Origin: CBFIJI01 sp965662885
Lineage (GTDB): Bacteria > Bacteroidota > Bacteroidia > Flavobacteriales > Flavobacteriaceae
Direction: 5' to 3'
NCBI GenBank assembly: GCA_965662885.1
Contig: CBFIJI010000036.1
Coordinates: forward strand, 1 to 17,396
Length of the DNA: 17,396 bases
The position numbers and the translations under genes are program-made. Positions 1 through 8,616 of the stretch are shown in pieces. The notes under the pieces are model-generated. The model ran no database searches and had not been told where the DNA came from. It worked only from the letters and a program-made list of their open reading frames with translations. Each line of letters starts with the position of its first letter. The stretch's first letter is position 1.

Positions 1-1176
1 TTCTTCAGGAAAAATAATTGTTAATCCAAGAGCATTTAAATTGAGATGCACATTTTTAGTTTCTATTTCTTCCTCAGATTCAGCATCTACTGGTGTAATC
101 TCCTCTGTTGATTCATCGTTTTGATTGTCATTTGTATTGATGAGATCCTCTTTAGGAGTACTGACCTCCTCAGTAGTAATAGTATCAGAAGGCAAAGCAG
201 AAACGTTATCAGGACAGCCACTAAATTCTGAAGTTCCAAAAACATCGGGACAAACATCTAGCGAGTCCTGAATCCCGTCTTTATCTGAATCGGGACAGCC
301 TTTAAATTCTATTAAACCTGCTATTTTGGGGCAAAGGTCTTTATTATCTGGGACACCGTCAGTATCTGAATCTGGACAGCCATCTTGATCAGGAGATCCC
401 TTAAGTTCTATACATGAATCCAAAATATCAATAACCCCATCCCCATCAGTATCTGGACAACCATTAAATTGTGCTAAACCGAATACATCTGGACATAAAT
501 CTTTTTCATCAATAATTCCATCATTATCCTTATCTGAATTGTTGTCTATAATAGGAGAAGTTTTATCATAAAGTTTAAAACTAAAATTATAATTAAATCC
601 TAAAAGGTGTTGAAAGTGATTGGTTTTTTGGACATCGGTGGGCGTGCGATAGTTGGATTCAAAAAAAATGCTAAACTCTTTTTTAATGTTATAATTCAAT
701 CCAAATCCAAAAAAATACGCTTTAGAAATCTGACTGGATAAATCAGTAGTGAGGAATTCAGCCGTATCGAATCGTGTAAATCCATATCCTCCAATTAGGT
801 AAGGATTAATTTTTTTATTATAAAAAAAACGATATTTTAAAAATGCGTCAATTGAATAATAGGGAATATCCACTTTTTTATTCCCTTCAATTTTATTTAA
901 TGCGTTAATTGCCCCCTCAACCCCAACCGTTAAGCCACCGCTAATAAAGCGAGAAAAGGAAATATTAAGTCCTCCAAAATTCCAATGATCACTGAAATTA
1001 AAAAAATCTTCCATCAGTTTTCCTTGTGGACCTAGGTCGCCACCTTTGGTAACTCCAACAGGAAAGGGATCAATAGCATTGGTTCCAAGGCTAATTTGCC
1101 AAGGAAGATTTTTATCTTGAGCTTGTACAAGGTTATTGATAAAGAATAGAGAGATGAGTAAAAAAGAAAATCTCAT
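1..1176 (-). CDS. OmpA-like outer-membrane protein with TSP3 repeats (C-terminus cut by window edge)
   Basis: I translated this frame by hand; it is open from an ATG at 1176 to the window edge (392 residues) and has no stop inside. Residues 1-20 (MRFSFLLISL..VQAQ) are a Sec signal peptide. Residues about 21-200 are rich in alternating aromatic and glycine strands and resemble a small OmpA/OprF-type beta barrel. Residues about 212-325 contain four to five thrombospondin type 3 units, such as DKDNDGIIDEKDLCPD, each with Asp-rich calcium-binding loops and a CPD cysteine. An acidic Ser/Thr/Glu linker follows, and the last visible residues (LNLNALGLTIIFPEE) look like the beginning of a peptidoglycan-binding OmpA domain, which is inferred because the rest is outside the window. 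Proteins of this design tether the outer membrane to peptidoglycan. The gene is divergent from its neighbour, and I saw no convincing promoter in the 211-base gap. Confidence 0.88.
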   Translation of the reverse strand, partial: MRFSFLLISLFFINNLVQAQDKNLPWQISLGTNAIDPFPVGVTKGGDLGPQGKLMEDFFNFSDHWNFGGLNISFSRFISGGLTVGVEGAINALNKIEGNKKVDIPYYSIDAFLKYRFFYNKKINPYLIGGYGFTRFDTAEFLTTDLSSQISKAYFFGFGLNYNIKKEFSIFFESNYRTPTDVQKTNHFQHLLGFNYNFSFKLYDKTSPIIDNNSDKDNDGIIDEKDLCPDVFGLAQFNGCPDTDGDGVIDILDSCIELKGSPDQDGCPDSDTDGVPDNKDLCPKIAGLIEFKGCPDSDKDGIQDSLDVCPDVFGTSEFSGCPDNVSALPSDTITTEEVSTPKEDLINTNDNQNDESTEEITPVDAESEEEIETKNVHLNLNALGLTIIFPEE

Positions 1177-1387
1177 TTGATCTAGGGTTTTAAAACATAA
1201 AATTATAAAAAAATGATGTAAGTTTTAAATTATAAATAAACTAATAAAGAATTCAAGAAACTTTGATCTATAAATAGCTATAATTTTCACTAATAAATAC
1301 CATATATTTAAATGTTTTTTCATTGGTATTATATATCAATTATACAAACTATAAAAAAATTAATTAAAAGATAGTGTTCAAGCAGAT

Positions 1388-2029
1388 ATGGGAGTTTTAA
1401 ATTTTTATTTGAAATCCTTCTTAAAAAAATATCTTAATAAGGTTAATATTCATCTTTGGGACCGCGATTTAATGCTTCCCCGAATGACCTATAAAGAGTA
1501 TGTTTTTTTTAAAAAATTTCTTAAAGAAAAAGCACACTGTGCTTACTTTGAAAGTGGATCAGGAGGAAGTACGTTAATAGCAGAAAAAATAATGAGTTCG
1601 ATCTATTCGTATGAAACTGCTCCGGGCTATGTCTCCTATATGAACAGGATCTTTAAAAAAGAGCTAGTAAGGTTAATTGACATCGGAGCGGTCAAAAAAT
1701 TTGGCTTTCCAGAGGAAAGTAATCAAGAAAAAGCAAATCTTATTAGTGAAGCAATTCCCAAGCATTTTCCGCTGAAAGCAAATCAAGATGCCCTTATTTT
1801 TATCGATGGTAGATGCCGTGTTTTGTCGGCCTTAAAACTTTTTCCAAAACTTTCCTCAAAAGATTATCTTCTAATTCATGACTTTGAAAGAGAAGAATAT
1901 CAAGATATTTTATGCTTTTATGAAAAGCTTGTTTTGATAGATCGTCTTGTTGTGTTAAAAGTTAAAAATGACATTCAACAAATGGACTTGATGGAATTCC
2001 AAAAAAAATACCTTCTTGACTTTAGATAA
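1388..2029 (+). CDS. Methyltransferase-fold protein, substrate unknown
   Basis: The 213-residue protein has no signal peptide and should be cytoplasmic. Residues 54-62 (FESGSGGST) form a glycine-rich loop after a beta strand, as in motif I of class I SAM-dependent methyltransferases. Glu76, after the next hydrophobic strand (IYSYET), is placed where such enzymes hold the SAM ribose. Residues 137-142 (IFIDGR) and His164-Asp165 (LLIHDF) match later strands; FIDG followed by HD is typical of the family around CmcI-like and DUF579-like methyltransferases. The acceptor cannot be told from sequence, and no experimentally known member comes to mind. The ATG at 1388 is the first start after an AT-rich spacer. 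It lies 28 bases ahead of the DUF5916 gene and could share its transcript. A degenerate Rossmann protein without catalysis is an alternative. Confidence 0.72.
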   Translation: MGVLNFYLKSFLKKYLNKVNIHLWDRDLMLPRMTYKEYVFFKKFLKEKAHCAYFESGSGGSTLIAEKIMSSIYSYETAPGYVSYMNRIFKKELVRLIDIGAVKKFGFPEESNQEKANLISEAIPKHFPLKANQDALIFIDGRCRVLSALKLFPKLSSKDYLLIHDFEREEYQDILCFYEKLVLIDRLVVLKVKNDIQQMDLMEFQKKYLLDFR

Positions 2030-2057
2030 ATTCTATGCTATTAAACCTTAATTCACA

Positions 2058-4223
2058 ATGATGAAAACCAACGGCTTAGTTCTTTTTTTTATTTTCTTTT
2101 TTTATGTTTCCTCTTTTGGACAAAAAATAAACTCAAATTTTCGGCTGACCGCTAAAAAAACACAAGAAGTTATTCGCATTGATGGTGAGTTATCCGAAAA
2201 AACATGGCAAAATGCAGAGGTCGCTAATGATTTCTTTATGATTACACCTGTGGACACTGGTAAAGCATCCCAGTTTTCAGAAGTTCGCATGGCTTATGAT
2301 GACGAAAATATTTATTTAGCAGTAATTTTCTTTAATACAACCGTTAAAGGAAATTATACAGCAGAGTCATTAAAAAGAGACTTTTCATTTGGGAAAAATG
2401 ACAACTTTTTAATTGCAATGGATCCTTTTAACAATATGACTACTGGATTTTCATTTGGACTCAATAGCTATGGTGCACAATGGGATGGAACCATGTATAA
2501 TGGAGGTAAAGTCGATTTGAATTGGGATACCAAATGGTATTCAGAAATTCAATTTGATGGAGAAAAATGGGTAGGTGAAATGGCTATTCCCTTTAAGTCA
2601 ATTCGGTATGATGAAGACTCAACCCATTGGGGGATAAATTTCAGTCGTTTAGATTTAAAAGCAGGTGAAAAATCAAGTTGGGCTCCTGTGCCCAGACAAT
2701 TTCCATCAGTTACCCTTGCTTATACAGGGATTGTGGAATGGGAAACTAAACTTCCAAAACAAGGCAACAATAGTTCGATTATTCCCTATATTCTTGCAAA
2801 TACTCAAAGGAATAAAACAAATAATCTAAAGTTTGGTGGTGATCTTAAATATGGCTTGACATCTTCTTTGAATTTAGATATTACCGCAAACCCAGATTTC
2901 TCACAAACAGAAGTAGATCAACAAGTAACCAATTTGAGTCGGTTTGAATTATTTTTCCCCGAAAAACGACAGTTTTTTCTCGAAAACGCTGACTTGTTTT
3001 CCAATTTTGGCTATCAATCAATTCGTCCTTTCTTTTCGAGAAGAATAGGATTGGACACCCCTATTGATCTAGGAGTTCGTTTAAGTGGTAACCTGAACAA
3101 CAATTGGAGAATTGGGGTCATGGATCTTCACACTCCCAAAAACGAAGCTGAAAAAATTACTTCAAAAAATTATGGCGTAATTTCTTTACAAAGAAAGGTG
3201 TTTGACCGATCCAACATAGGTCTTATTTTTGTCAACAAACAAAATCTGAATAATTTAGAAGACAGTAATTCCATTAATGATACTTCTAACTACAATAGAA
3301 CTTTTGGAATTGAATATAATCATGGATCATCCAATAATTTATGGAATGGTAAACTACTCTATCTGAAATCATTTTCACCCCAAATAGAAAATAAAAATGC
3401 AGTATTTGCATCTCATTTAGAGTATAAATCGACCCGATGGAATTGGAAAATCCAACAAGAATTTATAGGCGAAAACTATACCGCAGAAGTTGGTTATATT
3501 CCAAGAAAAGGGTATATGAAAATTCAAACTTTGGTTGGACATTTGTTTTATACCGATCAAAGCAAGCAGTTAGTTTCTCATGGTCCCTTAGGAAGTCAAA
3601 CCTACTTTTTCAATACCCAAATGGAAAAGACAGATAAATTAGGACAACTGAATTATGTTTTCAATTTTAAGGACAGAAGTCGTTTACAGTTTTCCTATCA
3701 AAACGACTATATTCAATTGTCCGCTCCATTCGATCCTGTAAGAACCGGACTACAGCTTCTTGAAAAAGGAAGTATCCATCAATGGGATACCTTTAGTATA
3801 AAATATAATTCACAACCTCAAAGCCTATTAACCTATGCTGTTGAAGGCCTTGCAGGCGGTTATTATGAAAATGGAAAAAGAATTGGCGTTTTAAGTGAAA
3901 TAGGATATCGTTTTCAGCCCTTTTTAAGTTTAAATTCCATTGTACAATTCAACCAAATAACGCTACCACAACCATGGGGGAAAAATAAATTTTGGTTACT
4001 CGGACTTAAAGCCGATTTAACGCTGACCAATACCATCTATTTTTCTAATCTGTTTCAATACAATGAACAACTGAATTTATGGAACTTTAATTCTCGATTT
4101 CAGTGGAGGTATCAACCCGCATCAGACATTTTTTTGGTGTTTAACAGCAATGAAATTAATTACCCAGAAGCATCAAAAAACTGGAGTCTTTCTCTAAAAC
4201 TAAACTATTGGCTTAACTTTTAA
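2058..4223 (+). CDS. DUF5916 outer-membrane protein with N-terminal CBM9-like domain
   Basis: A signal peptide covers residues 1-21 (hydrophobic stretch LVLFFIFFFYVSSFGQ). Residues about 36-235 resemble a family 9 carbohydrate-binding-like domain: it starts with IRIDGELSEKTWQNAE and contains AYDDENIYLAV and WVGEMAIPFKSIRY. Residues about 278-314 carry the hallmark of DUF5916 (NPDFSQTEVDQQ, then FFPEKRQFFLENADLF). The rest, to residue 721, alternates polar and aromatic residues and ends in a strand with a terminal phenylalanine (LKLNYWLNF), as expected for a large outer-membrane beta barrel. The family function is not established; a role in binding or passage of carbohydrate or a surface ligand is inference. 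There are two adjacent ATGs at 2058 and 2061 and either may be used. It precedes two sugar-related lipoprotein genes on the same strand. Confidence 0.9.
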   Translation: MMKTNGLVLFFIFFFYVSSFGQKINSNFRLTAKKTQEVIRIDGELSEKTWQNAEVANDFFMITPVDTGKASQFSEVRMAYDDENIYLAVIFFNTTVKGNYTAESLKRDFSFGKNDNFLIAMDPFNNMTTGFSFGLNSYGAQWDGTMYNGGKVDLNWDTKWYSEIQFDGEKWVGEMAIPFKSIRYDEDSTHWGINFSRLDLKAGEKSSWAPVPRQFPSVTLAYTGIVEWETKLPKQGNNSSIIPYILANTQRNKTNNLKFGGDLKYGLTSSLNLDITANPDFSQTEVDQQVTNLSRFELFFPEKRQFFLENADLFSNFGYQSIRPFFSRRIGLDTPIDLGVRLSGNLNNNWRIGVMDLHTPKNEAEKITSKNYGVISLQRKVFDRSNIGLIFVNKQNLNNLEDSNSINDTSNYNRTFGIEYNHGSSNNLWNGKLLYLKSFSPQIENKNAVFASHLEYKSTRWNWKIQQEFIGENYTAEVGYIPRKGYMKIQTLVGHLFYTDQSKQLVSHGPLGSQTYFFNTQMEKTDKLGQLNYVFNFKDRSRLQFSYQNDYIQLSAPFDPVRTGLQLLEKGSIHQWDTFSIKYNSQPQSLLTYAVEGLAGGYYENGKRIGVLSEIGYRFQPFLSLNSIVQFNQITLPQPWGKNKFWLLGLKADLTLTNTIYFSNLFQYNEQLNLWNFNSRFQWRYQPASDIFLVFNSNEINYPEASKNWSLSLKLNYWLNF

Positions 4224-4242
4224 TTCGATCAGTAAACCCCAT

Positions 4243-4270
4243 TTGATCTCGCTAAATCGTTTCATTTTTG
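4243..4270 (+). promoter_or_regulatory. Candidate Bacteroidota promoter ahead of galM-like gene
   Basis: TTG at 4243-4245, a 17-base spacer, then CATTTTTG at 4263-4270, seven of eight in agreement with the TTG-N17..-TAnnTTTG pattern used by the Bacteroidota primary sigma factor. Transcription would start near 4277, giving a leader of about 35 bases to the ATG at 4312. This supports 4312 over the upstream TTG codon as the translation start. In AT-rich DNA such matches also arise by chance. Confidence 0.4.
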
Positions 4271-4311
4271 TAAATTGGATTCCATTTCATCGATTACTTA
4301 GACATAACAAA

Positions 4312-5469
4312 ATGTTAGAATACATGATAGGACATTACCTTAAACAACGGCACATCCTTATTTTTTTACTTATTGTTTTCATAGGGTGCAACGGGCTTCC
4401 TAGAAGAATCAATTACGTAAATCCCAAAGATTTTGAACACACCATAGAAGGAAAATCCATTGGGTTATTTACATTGACAAATTCAAAAGGAGTTGCATGT
4501 CAAATCACCAACTATGGAGGAAGAGTCGTCAGTTTATTTCTCCGTGATCGTTTTGGAGATTTTGATGACGTCGTAATGGGGTATCCAGATTTACAGCACT
4601 ATATCAACAGCCCAGAATCCTATTTTGGAGCCACCATTGGACGATACGGAAATCGTATTGCAAATGGGCGCTTCTCCATAGGTGACCAGGAATACACTTT
4701 AAATAAAAATGATGGAGAAAATCACTTACACGGAGGAATAAAAGGCTTCAACCAAGTAATTTGGGATGTCAAACAATTGACAACCAATAGTCTTGAACTC
4801 GGTTATTATTCCCCTGATGGTGAAGAAGGATATCCTGGAAACGTATCCATTGAAATTTTATTTACACTTACGGAAGAATCAGCATTAAAAATTGAATACA
4901 AAGCAACTACCGATCAAATAACGCCAATTAATTTAACCCATCATTCTTATTTTAATTTGCGAGGTGTTGGCAATGGAGATATTTTTGACCATATGATGCA
5001 AATTAATGCTGCTTCTTATACTCCCGTAAATGAAGACCTAATTCCCACTGGAGAGATTCTTCCCGTGGTGGGTACCCCTTTTGATTTCAACAAACTAAAA
5101 TTAATCGGAAAAGATATTGATGCTGATGATCCACAATTGATTTATGGTAAGGGGTATGATCACAATTTTGTTATTGATGGTACAGGTTTAAGAAAAGCTG
5201 CAAAAGTGATAGACTATCATTCAGGAAGAACCATGGAAGTTTGGACAGATGAGCCAGGACTGCAATTTTATAGTGGTAATTTTTTAAATAGCATGGAAGT
5301 AGGGAAAGAAGAGCTTCGTTATCATAGAAGGGGAGCTTTATGTTTAGAAACACAACATTTTCCAGACAGCCCAAACCATTCAAATTTCCCTACAACCCTT
5401 GTCCGTCCTGGACAAATCTATACCTCAACATGTATTTATAAATTTGGTTTAGTATCCGCCAATGATTAA
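4312..5469 (+). CDS. galM: Aldose 1-epimerase (galactose mutarotase), predicted lipoprotein
   Basis: The enzyme interconverts alpha and beta anomers of aldoses such as galactose or glucose. The GalM fold is evident: NRIANGRF, NHLHGG (His138 and His140 region), NLTHHSYFNL (His210/211), GYDHNF (Asp283) and LETQHFPD (Glu346, expected catalytic base) are all present, so it should be active. Length from the ATG at 4312 is 385 residues; cytosolic GalM is about 340, and the extra part is the export signal. Residues 15-26 (ILIFLLIVFIGC) form a lipoprotein signal with Cys26; Phe at -3 is slightly atypical. The enzyme is thus likely anchored facing the periplasm. I rejected an upstream TTG start at 4243 because it puts a polar stretch before the signal; ATG 4324 is a further option. 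The stop sits 10 bases before the favoured start of the next gene, suggesting one operon. Confidence 0.9.
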   Translation: MLEYMIGHYLKQRHILIFLLIVFIGCNGLPRRINYVNPKDFEHTIEGKSIGLFTLTNSKGVACQITNYGGRVVSLFLRDRFGDFDDVVMGYPDLQHYINSPESYFGATIGRYGNRIANGRFSIGDQEYTLNKNDGENHLHGGIKGFNQVIWDVKQLTTNSLELGYYSPDGEEGYPGNVSIEILFTLTEESALKIEYKATTDQITPINLTHHSYFNLRGVGNGDIFDHMMQINAASYTPVNEDLIPTGEILPVVGTPFDFNKLKLIGKDIDADDPQLIYGKGYDHNFVIDGTGLRKAAKVIDYHSGRTMEVWTDEPGLQFYSGNFLNSMEVGKEELRYHRRGALCLETQHFPDSPNHSNFPTTLVRPGQIYTSTCIYKFGLVSAND

Positions 5470-5479
5470 TTCTAAGAAA

Positions 5480-6190
5480 ATGAAAAAAACAATTACTACA
5501 CTCCTTGCCTTTTTACTCCTTTTTGCTTGTAAAGAAAAAAATACCCAAGAAAATTGGACCTATATATTTGATGGAAAGAGTACAAAAGGTTGGAGAGCCT
5601 ATAATGGAGATGCACTACCACAACAGTGGATGGTTGTTGAGGGCGCACTTACTTTTGATACTGAAAAAAGATTGGAAGCAGAAAGACAAGGAGGAAATGA
5701 TATTATTTATGCCCTTGAAGAATTTGAAAACTTTGAGCTTTATTTGGAATGGAAACTTTCGGAAGGAGGAAATAGTGGTGTCTTTTACCATCTAAAAGAA
5801 GGGTTTCCAAGTCCATCTGAAGTTGCACCGGAGTACCAATTGTTAGATGACCTTAAGTGGGAGGAAATTAATAATGCAACGTTGGAGGAATGGCAAAAAA
5901 CCGCTGCTGATTATGCCATGCATGTACCAGATACTTTGCAAAAAATCATCTATCCTTCTGGAACATGGAACAGCACCAGAATCCTATTCACCCCCGAAAT
6001 TGTTGAACATTGGCTAAACGGTAAAAAAGTACTTTCATTTGTCCCTTGGTCAACAGATTGGGAAAAAAGAAAAGCCGCAGGAAAATGGAAGAACTCTCCT
6101 AACTACGGAACTTTTAAAAAAGGCTTTATCGGTTTACAAGACCATGACAGCCCCATTTGGTTTAGAAATATTAAAATCAGAAAGCTTTAA
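5480..6190 (+). CDS. DUF1080 / 3-keto-disaccharide hydrolase-like lipoprotein
   Basis: A lipoprotein signal (MKKTITTLLAFLLLFAC, lipidated Cys17) is followed by a concanavalin-like jelly-roll domain of the DUF1080 family: WTYIFDGKSTKGWRAYNG near the start, NFELYLEWKLSEGGNSGVFYH in the middle, and GFIGLQDHDSPIWFRNIKIR at the end, which is the usual closing strand. Family members have been linked to hydrolysis of 3-keto glycosides and disaccharides and to carbohydrate binding; the substrate here is unknown. I prefer the ATG at 5480 because it gives a compact lysine-rich signal N-terminus in an A-rich context; an ATG at 5462 overlaps the galM stop by 8 bases and would add six residues. Coupling with the mutarotase suggests both act on released sugars in the periplasm. 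Whole length from 5480 is 236 residues, normal for a single-domain member. Confidence 0.88.
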   Translation: MKKTITTLLAFLLLFACKEKNTQENWTYIFDGKSTKGWRAYNGDALPQQWMVVEGALTFDTEKRLEAERQGGNDIIYALEEFENFELYLEWKLSEGGNSGVFYHLKEGFPSPSEVAPEYQLLDDLKWEEINNATLEEWQKTAADYAMHVPDTLQKIIYPSGTWNSTRILFTPEIVEHWLNGKKVLSFVPWSTDWEKRKAAGKWKNSPNYGTFKKGFIGLQDHDSPIWFRNIKIRKL

Positions 6191-6343
6191 AAAGGAATAC
6201 AACTAATTTTTATTTACGCAATCCACCCCCTTACCGCTTAAGTTATCGATTTATTAAAACTAGGTTTCAATTGTCGTTCCTTTAAAAATACATAAATTTA
6301 AGGCATTGATTCCCATGTTTTATATTAACTATAATTAGTAACA

Positions 6344-7084
6344 ATGAAAAGTTTTAAGCAATTTGCTATTGAAACCCTTGCCATTTTTATTGGAATTCTT
6401 GCCTCCTTCAGTGTGGAACGATGCAACTTAAAAGAGGAGAAAATTCAGACCACCAACGAATCGATACTCACCTTAATTCAAGAGATCAATTCCAATATTG
6501 AATATTGTGAGGAGCATTTGAAACAACTCAAAAATATGAAAAAAGTCAATGAAGAAATCCTAAATAAATTTGAGGTCTTCAATAAATCTGATTTGATTGC
6601 TTTACATAAAAAATATCCTTTTGGCCATAGCTATACCATCAATGGATCCATTAGCTACTGGAATAGTGAAGCAAATTATAATAATATTTATCAATGGATG
6701 ATTACTTGGTGGAACACTTGGGCGCCAGAAGAAATTTATTTTCAAAGCCTTATCTATTCAGGGAACTTATCGCTGATCAAAGATCATGTTGTTCGTAAGG
6801 AAATAGAGTCCGTTTACACCACTAGAAAAGAAAGAGTTTTGGTTAATCTCACCCTACTTAAGGAAAATTCTGATAAAATTAGGGCATGGGCAGAACAAAA
6901 GAGAAACACCTCTGAATCATCGGTAACTCGTGAACTTATTTATACCAATTTTAAAGATAATCAATTAAAAAACCTGCTTCAAGATCGGGACTATCATGTG
7001 GGCCTTCGTGTCATGAGTGTCGAAAACTATATAAAATCGCTTAAAAATCTTCGAAAACTCATCGATGAAAATTATGGGAAATAA
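6344..7084 (+). CDS. DUF6090-like membrane-anchored protein, function unknown
   Basis: The 246-residue protein has one N-terminal membrane segment (about residues 7-24, FAIETLAIFIGILASFSV) and then a long, charged, mostly helical region with likely coiled coil at about 30-75. The order membrane anchor, ERxxLKEEK-like charged turn, helix, and a central stretch reading FQSLIYSGNLSLIKDHVVRKEI (about 134-155) is like Bacteroidota DUF6090 proteins, where a similar SG-L-LI-R pattern occurs. No catalytic motif is visible and no function is known to me. A 153-base gap precedes it and 61 bases separate it from the glycosyltransferase, so a link to that gene is possible but not shown. Family assignment is from memory of the pattern and is moderate. 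Confidence 0.7.
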   Translation: MKSFKQFAIETLAIFIGILASFSVERCNLKEEKIQTTNESILTLIQEINSNIEYCEEHLKQLKNMKKVNEEILNKFEVFNKSDLIALHKKYPFGHSYTINGSISYWNSEANYNNIYQWMITWWNTWAPEEIYFQSLIYSGNLSLIKDHVVRKEIESVYTTRKERVLVNLTLLKENSDKIRAWAEQKRNTSESSVTRELIYTNFKDNQLKNLLQDRDYHVGLRVMSVENYIKSLKNLRKLIDENYGK

Positions 7085-7145
7085 ATGTTGTTATCCCAAA
7101 AAATATGTAGAGATTATAAATTAAAAAACAGATCAAACAGTCACT

Positions 7146-8558
7146 ATGTCTCTAAAAAAAAATAAACAAGGCGGTCAGCTCAATAAAATCAATTACTATC
7201 TGGTTGGACTGATCATTTTGATTCTTATTCGACTATATTTTGTCATTTTTCTTCCCTTAATGGATAAGACGGAAGCACGTTACGCAAATATTGCACGAAT
7301 AATGGCGGAAACCAACGACTGGATTGTTCTTCAAATTGATTATGGAATTCCCTTTTGGGCAAAGCCTCCATTATCAACTTGGGTAAGTGCATTAAGCCAA
7401 TCGGTTTTTGGAGCCACCGCTTGGGCTGCTCGAATGCCCTACTTGCTTGGGGCTATTCTTCTGGCCCTTTGGATTGGTAAATATTCAAAACATAAAAACA
7501 ACTATTTTGCCTCCTTTGTTCTTTTTTCAATTCCTGAATTTTATTTGCATGCGGGAGTCGTTTCAACCGACCTAATGCTGAGCATCAGTATTGCGCTAAT
7601 CATGTTATCCTTTTGGGAAATCATCGTTCATGAAAAAAATCAATGGAACTATGGACTTTTTATAGCTGTAGGATTGGGAATGCTTTCCAAAGGTCCAATA
7701 AGTCTTGCCCTTACACTACCTCCTATCTTCCTTTGGACTATTCATTTTAAAAAAATAAAGCTGCTTATTTTTAAACTTTGGTGGGTCAGGGGAACGATCA
7801 TCAGTCTAGTCATCACCTTACCATGGTATCTCCTCATCGAACATTATTCTCCTGGTTTTTATGATTATTTTATCATTGGTGAACATTTTCAACGCTACTT
7901 CGATAGCAGCTGGAAAGGTGATAAATACGGATTCCCCAAACAACAACCCCTCGGAATTATTTGGGTGTTTTTGCTCACTTTAACCGTTCCTTGGATACTA
8001 CTCCTATTTCAAAAAGGTGTCAAAAAAATAAAAACGATAGTAACAGATGAATGGTCCATGTTTCTAATTTATTGGATAATATGGACACCTTTTCTCTTTA
8101 CCTTTTCAAAAAGTTTGATCCACCCCTACATACTTCCTGTAATGGTGCCCATTGCCTTACTCACTTCTGAACTATGGAAATCTGTCCGTTGGAAAAAAGC
8201 GTATTTCGGTTTTGCTTTGGGACTTCCGCTTCTTTTATTTGGGATTGGTTTATCAGGAATCACTACCCCAATTTATGACAACAACTCAGATAAAAAAATG
8301 GTAGCAAGTGCCCAAAAAGAAAACTTCCCTATATTCACACTTAACGAAAAGTCCTATTCCAGTCAATTTTATTCTAATGGAAAAATTAAACGTTTAAAAG
8401 AAGATCAAATCGATTCTTTAATGAAATCAGAAAACACTTTTTATCTCATTGTTAAGGACAAAGACTTTAAAAATCTTGATCCTTCTCAAAAAGAGATGTT
8501 AAAACCAGTCATTAAAACAAAAACCAAAGGGTGTTATCGTTTTGAGAAACTCCCTTAA
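7146..8558 (+). CDS. ArnT/PMT-like integral membrane glycosyltransferase (GT-C fold)
   Basis: The 470-residue polytopic protein has roughly ten membrane segments, beginning at residues 17-38. The first periplasmic loop, directly after it, carries the acidic signature DKTEARYANIARIM (Asp40, Glu43, Arg45), then DWIVLQIDYGIPFWAKPPLSTW (about 58-79). This combination is characteristic of ArnT (4-amino-arabinose transferase) and related dolichol- or undecaprenyl-phosphate-dependent transferases, in which the acidic residues bind the metal or lipid phosphate. Such enzymes move a sugar from a polyprenyl phosphate carrier to lipid A, protein or another envelope acceptor on the periplasmic face. A small soluble tail occupies about residues 370-470. 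It is shorter than E. coli ArnT (about 550), and no lipid A modification genes are nearby, so donor and acceptor cannot be named. Confidence 0.87.
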   Translation: MSLKKNKQGGQLNKINYYLVGLIILILIRLYFVIFLPLMDKTEARYANIARIMAETNDWIVLQIDYGIPFWAKPPLSTWVSALSQSVFGATAWAARMPYLLGAILLALWIGKYSKHKNNYFASFVLFSIPEFYLHAGVVSTDLMLSISIALIMLSFWEIIVHEKNQWNYGLFIAVGLGMLSKGPISLALTLPPIFLWTIHFKKIKLLIFKLWWVRGTIISLVITLPWYLLIEHYSPGFYDYFIIGEHFQRYFDSSWKGDKYGFPKQQPLGIIWVFLLTLTVPWILLLFQKGVKKIKTIVTDEWSMFLIYWIIWTPFLFTFSKSLIHPYILPVMVPIALLTSELWKSVRWKKAYFGFALGLPLLLFGIGLSGITTPIYDNNSDKKMVASAQKENFPIFTLNEKSYSSQFYSNGKIKRLKEDQIDSLMKSENTFYLIVKDKDFKNLDPSQKEMLKPVIKTKTKGCYRFEKLP

Positions 8559-8616
8559 ATACTCGCTAAAGCAGACTTGAAAAAAGACTAGAAACAAATT
8601 AAATAATACAAGACGA

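Noticed and set aside
4243..4311. TTG start adding 23 residues to the galM-like protein
   Set aside because: It would place a polar, basic stretch before a complete lipoprotein signal, and the TTG coincides with a good -33 promoter element; ATG 4312 is better.
6279..6303. Inverted repeat CCTTTAAA..TTTAAGG as terminator after the DUF1080 gene
   Set aside because: The stem is imperfect and nearly all A-T, lies about 90 bases after the stop and has no T tract.
6306..6335. E. coli-like promoter TTGATT-N18-TATAAT before the DUF6090-like gene
   Set aside because: Bacteroidota primary sigma factors do not use this consensus, and the -10 box would lie only eight bases before the ATG; likely chance in AT-rich DNA.
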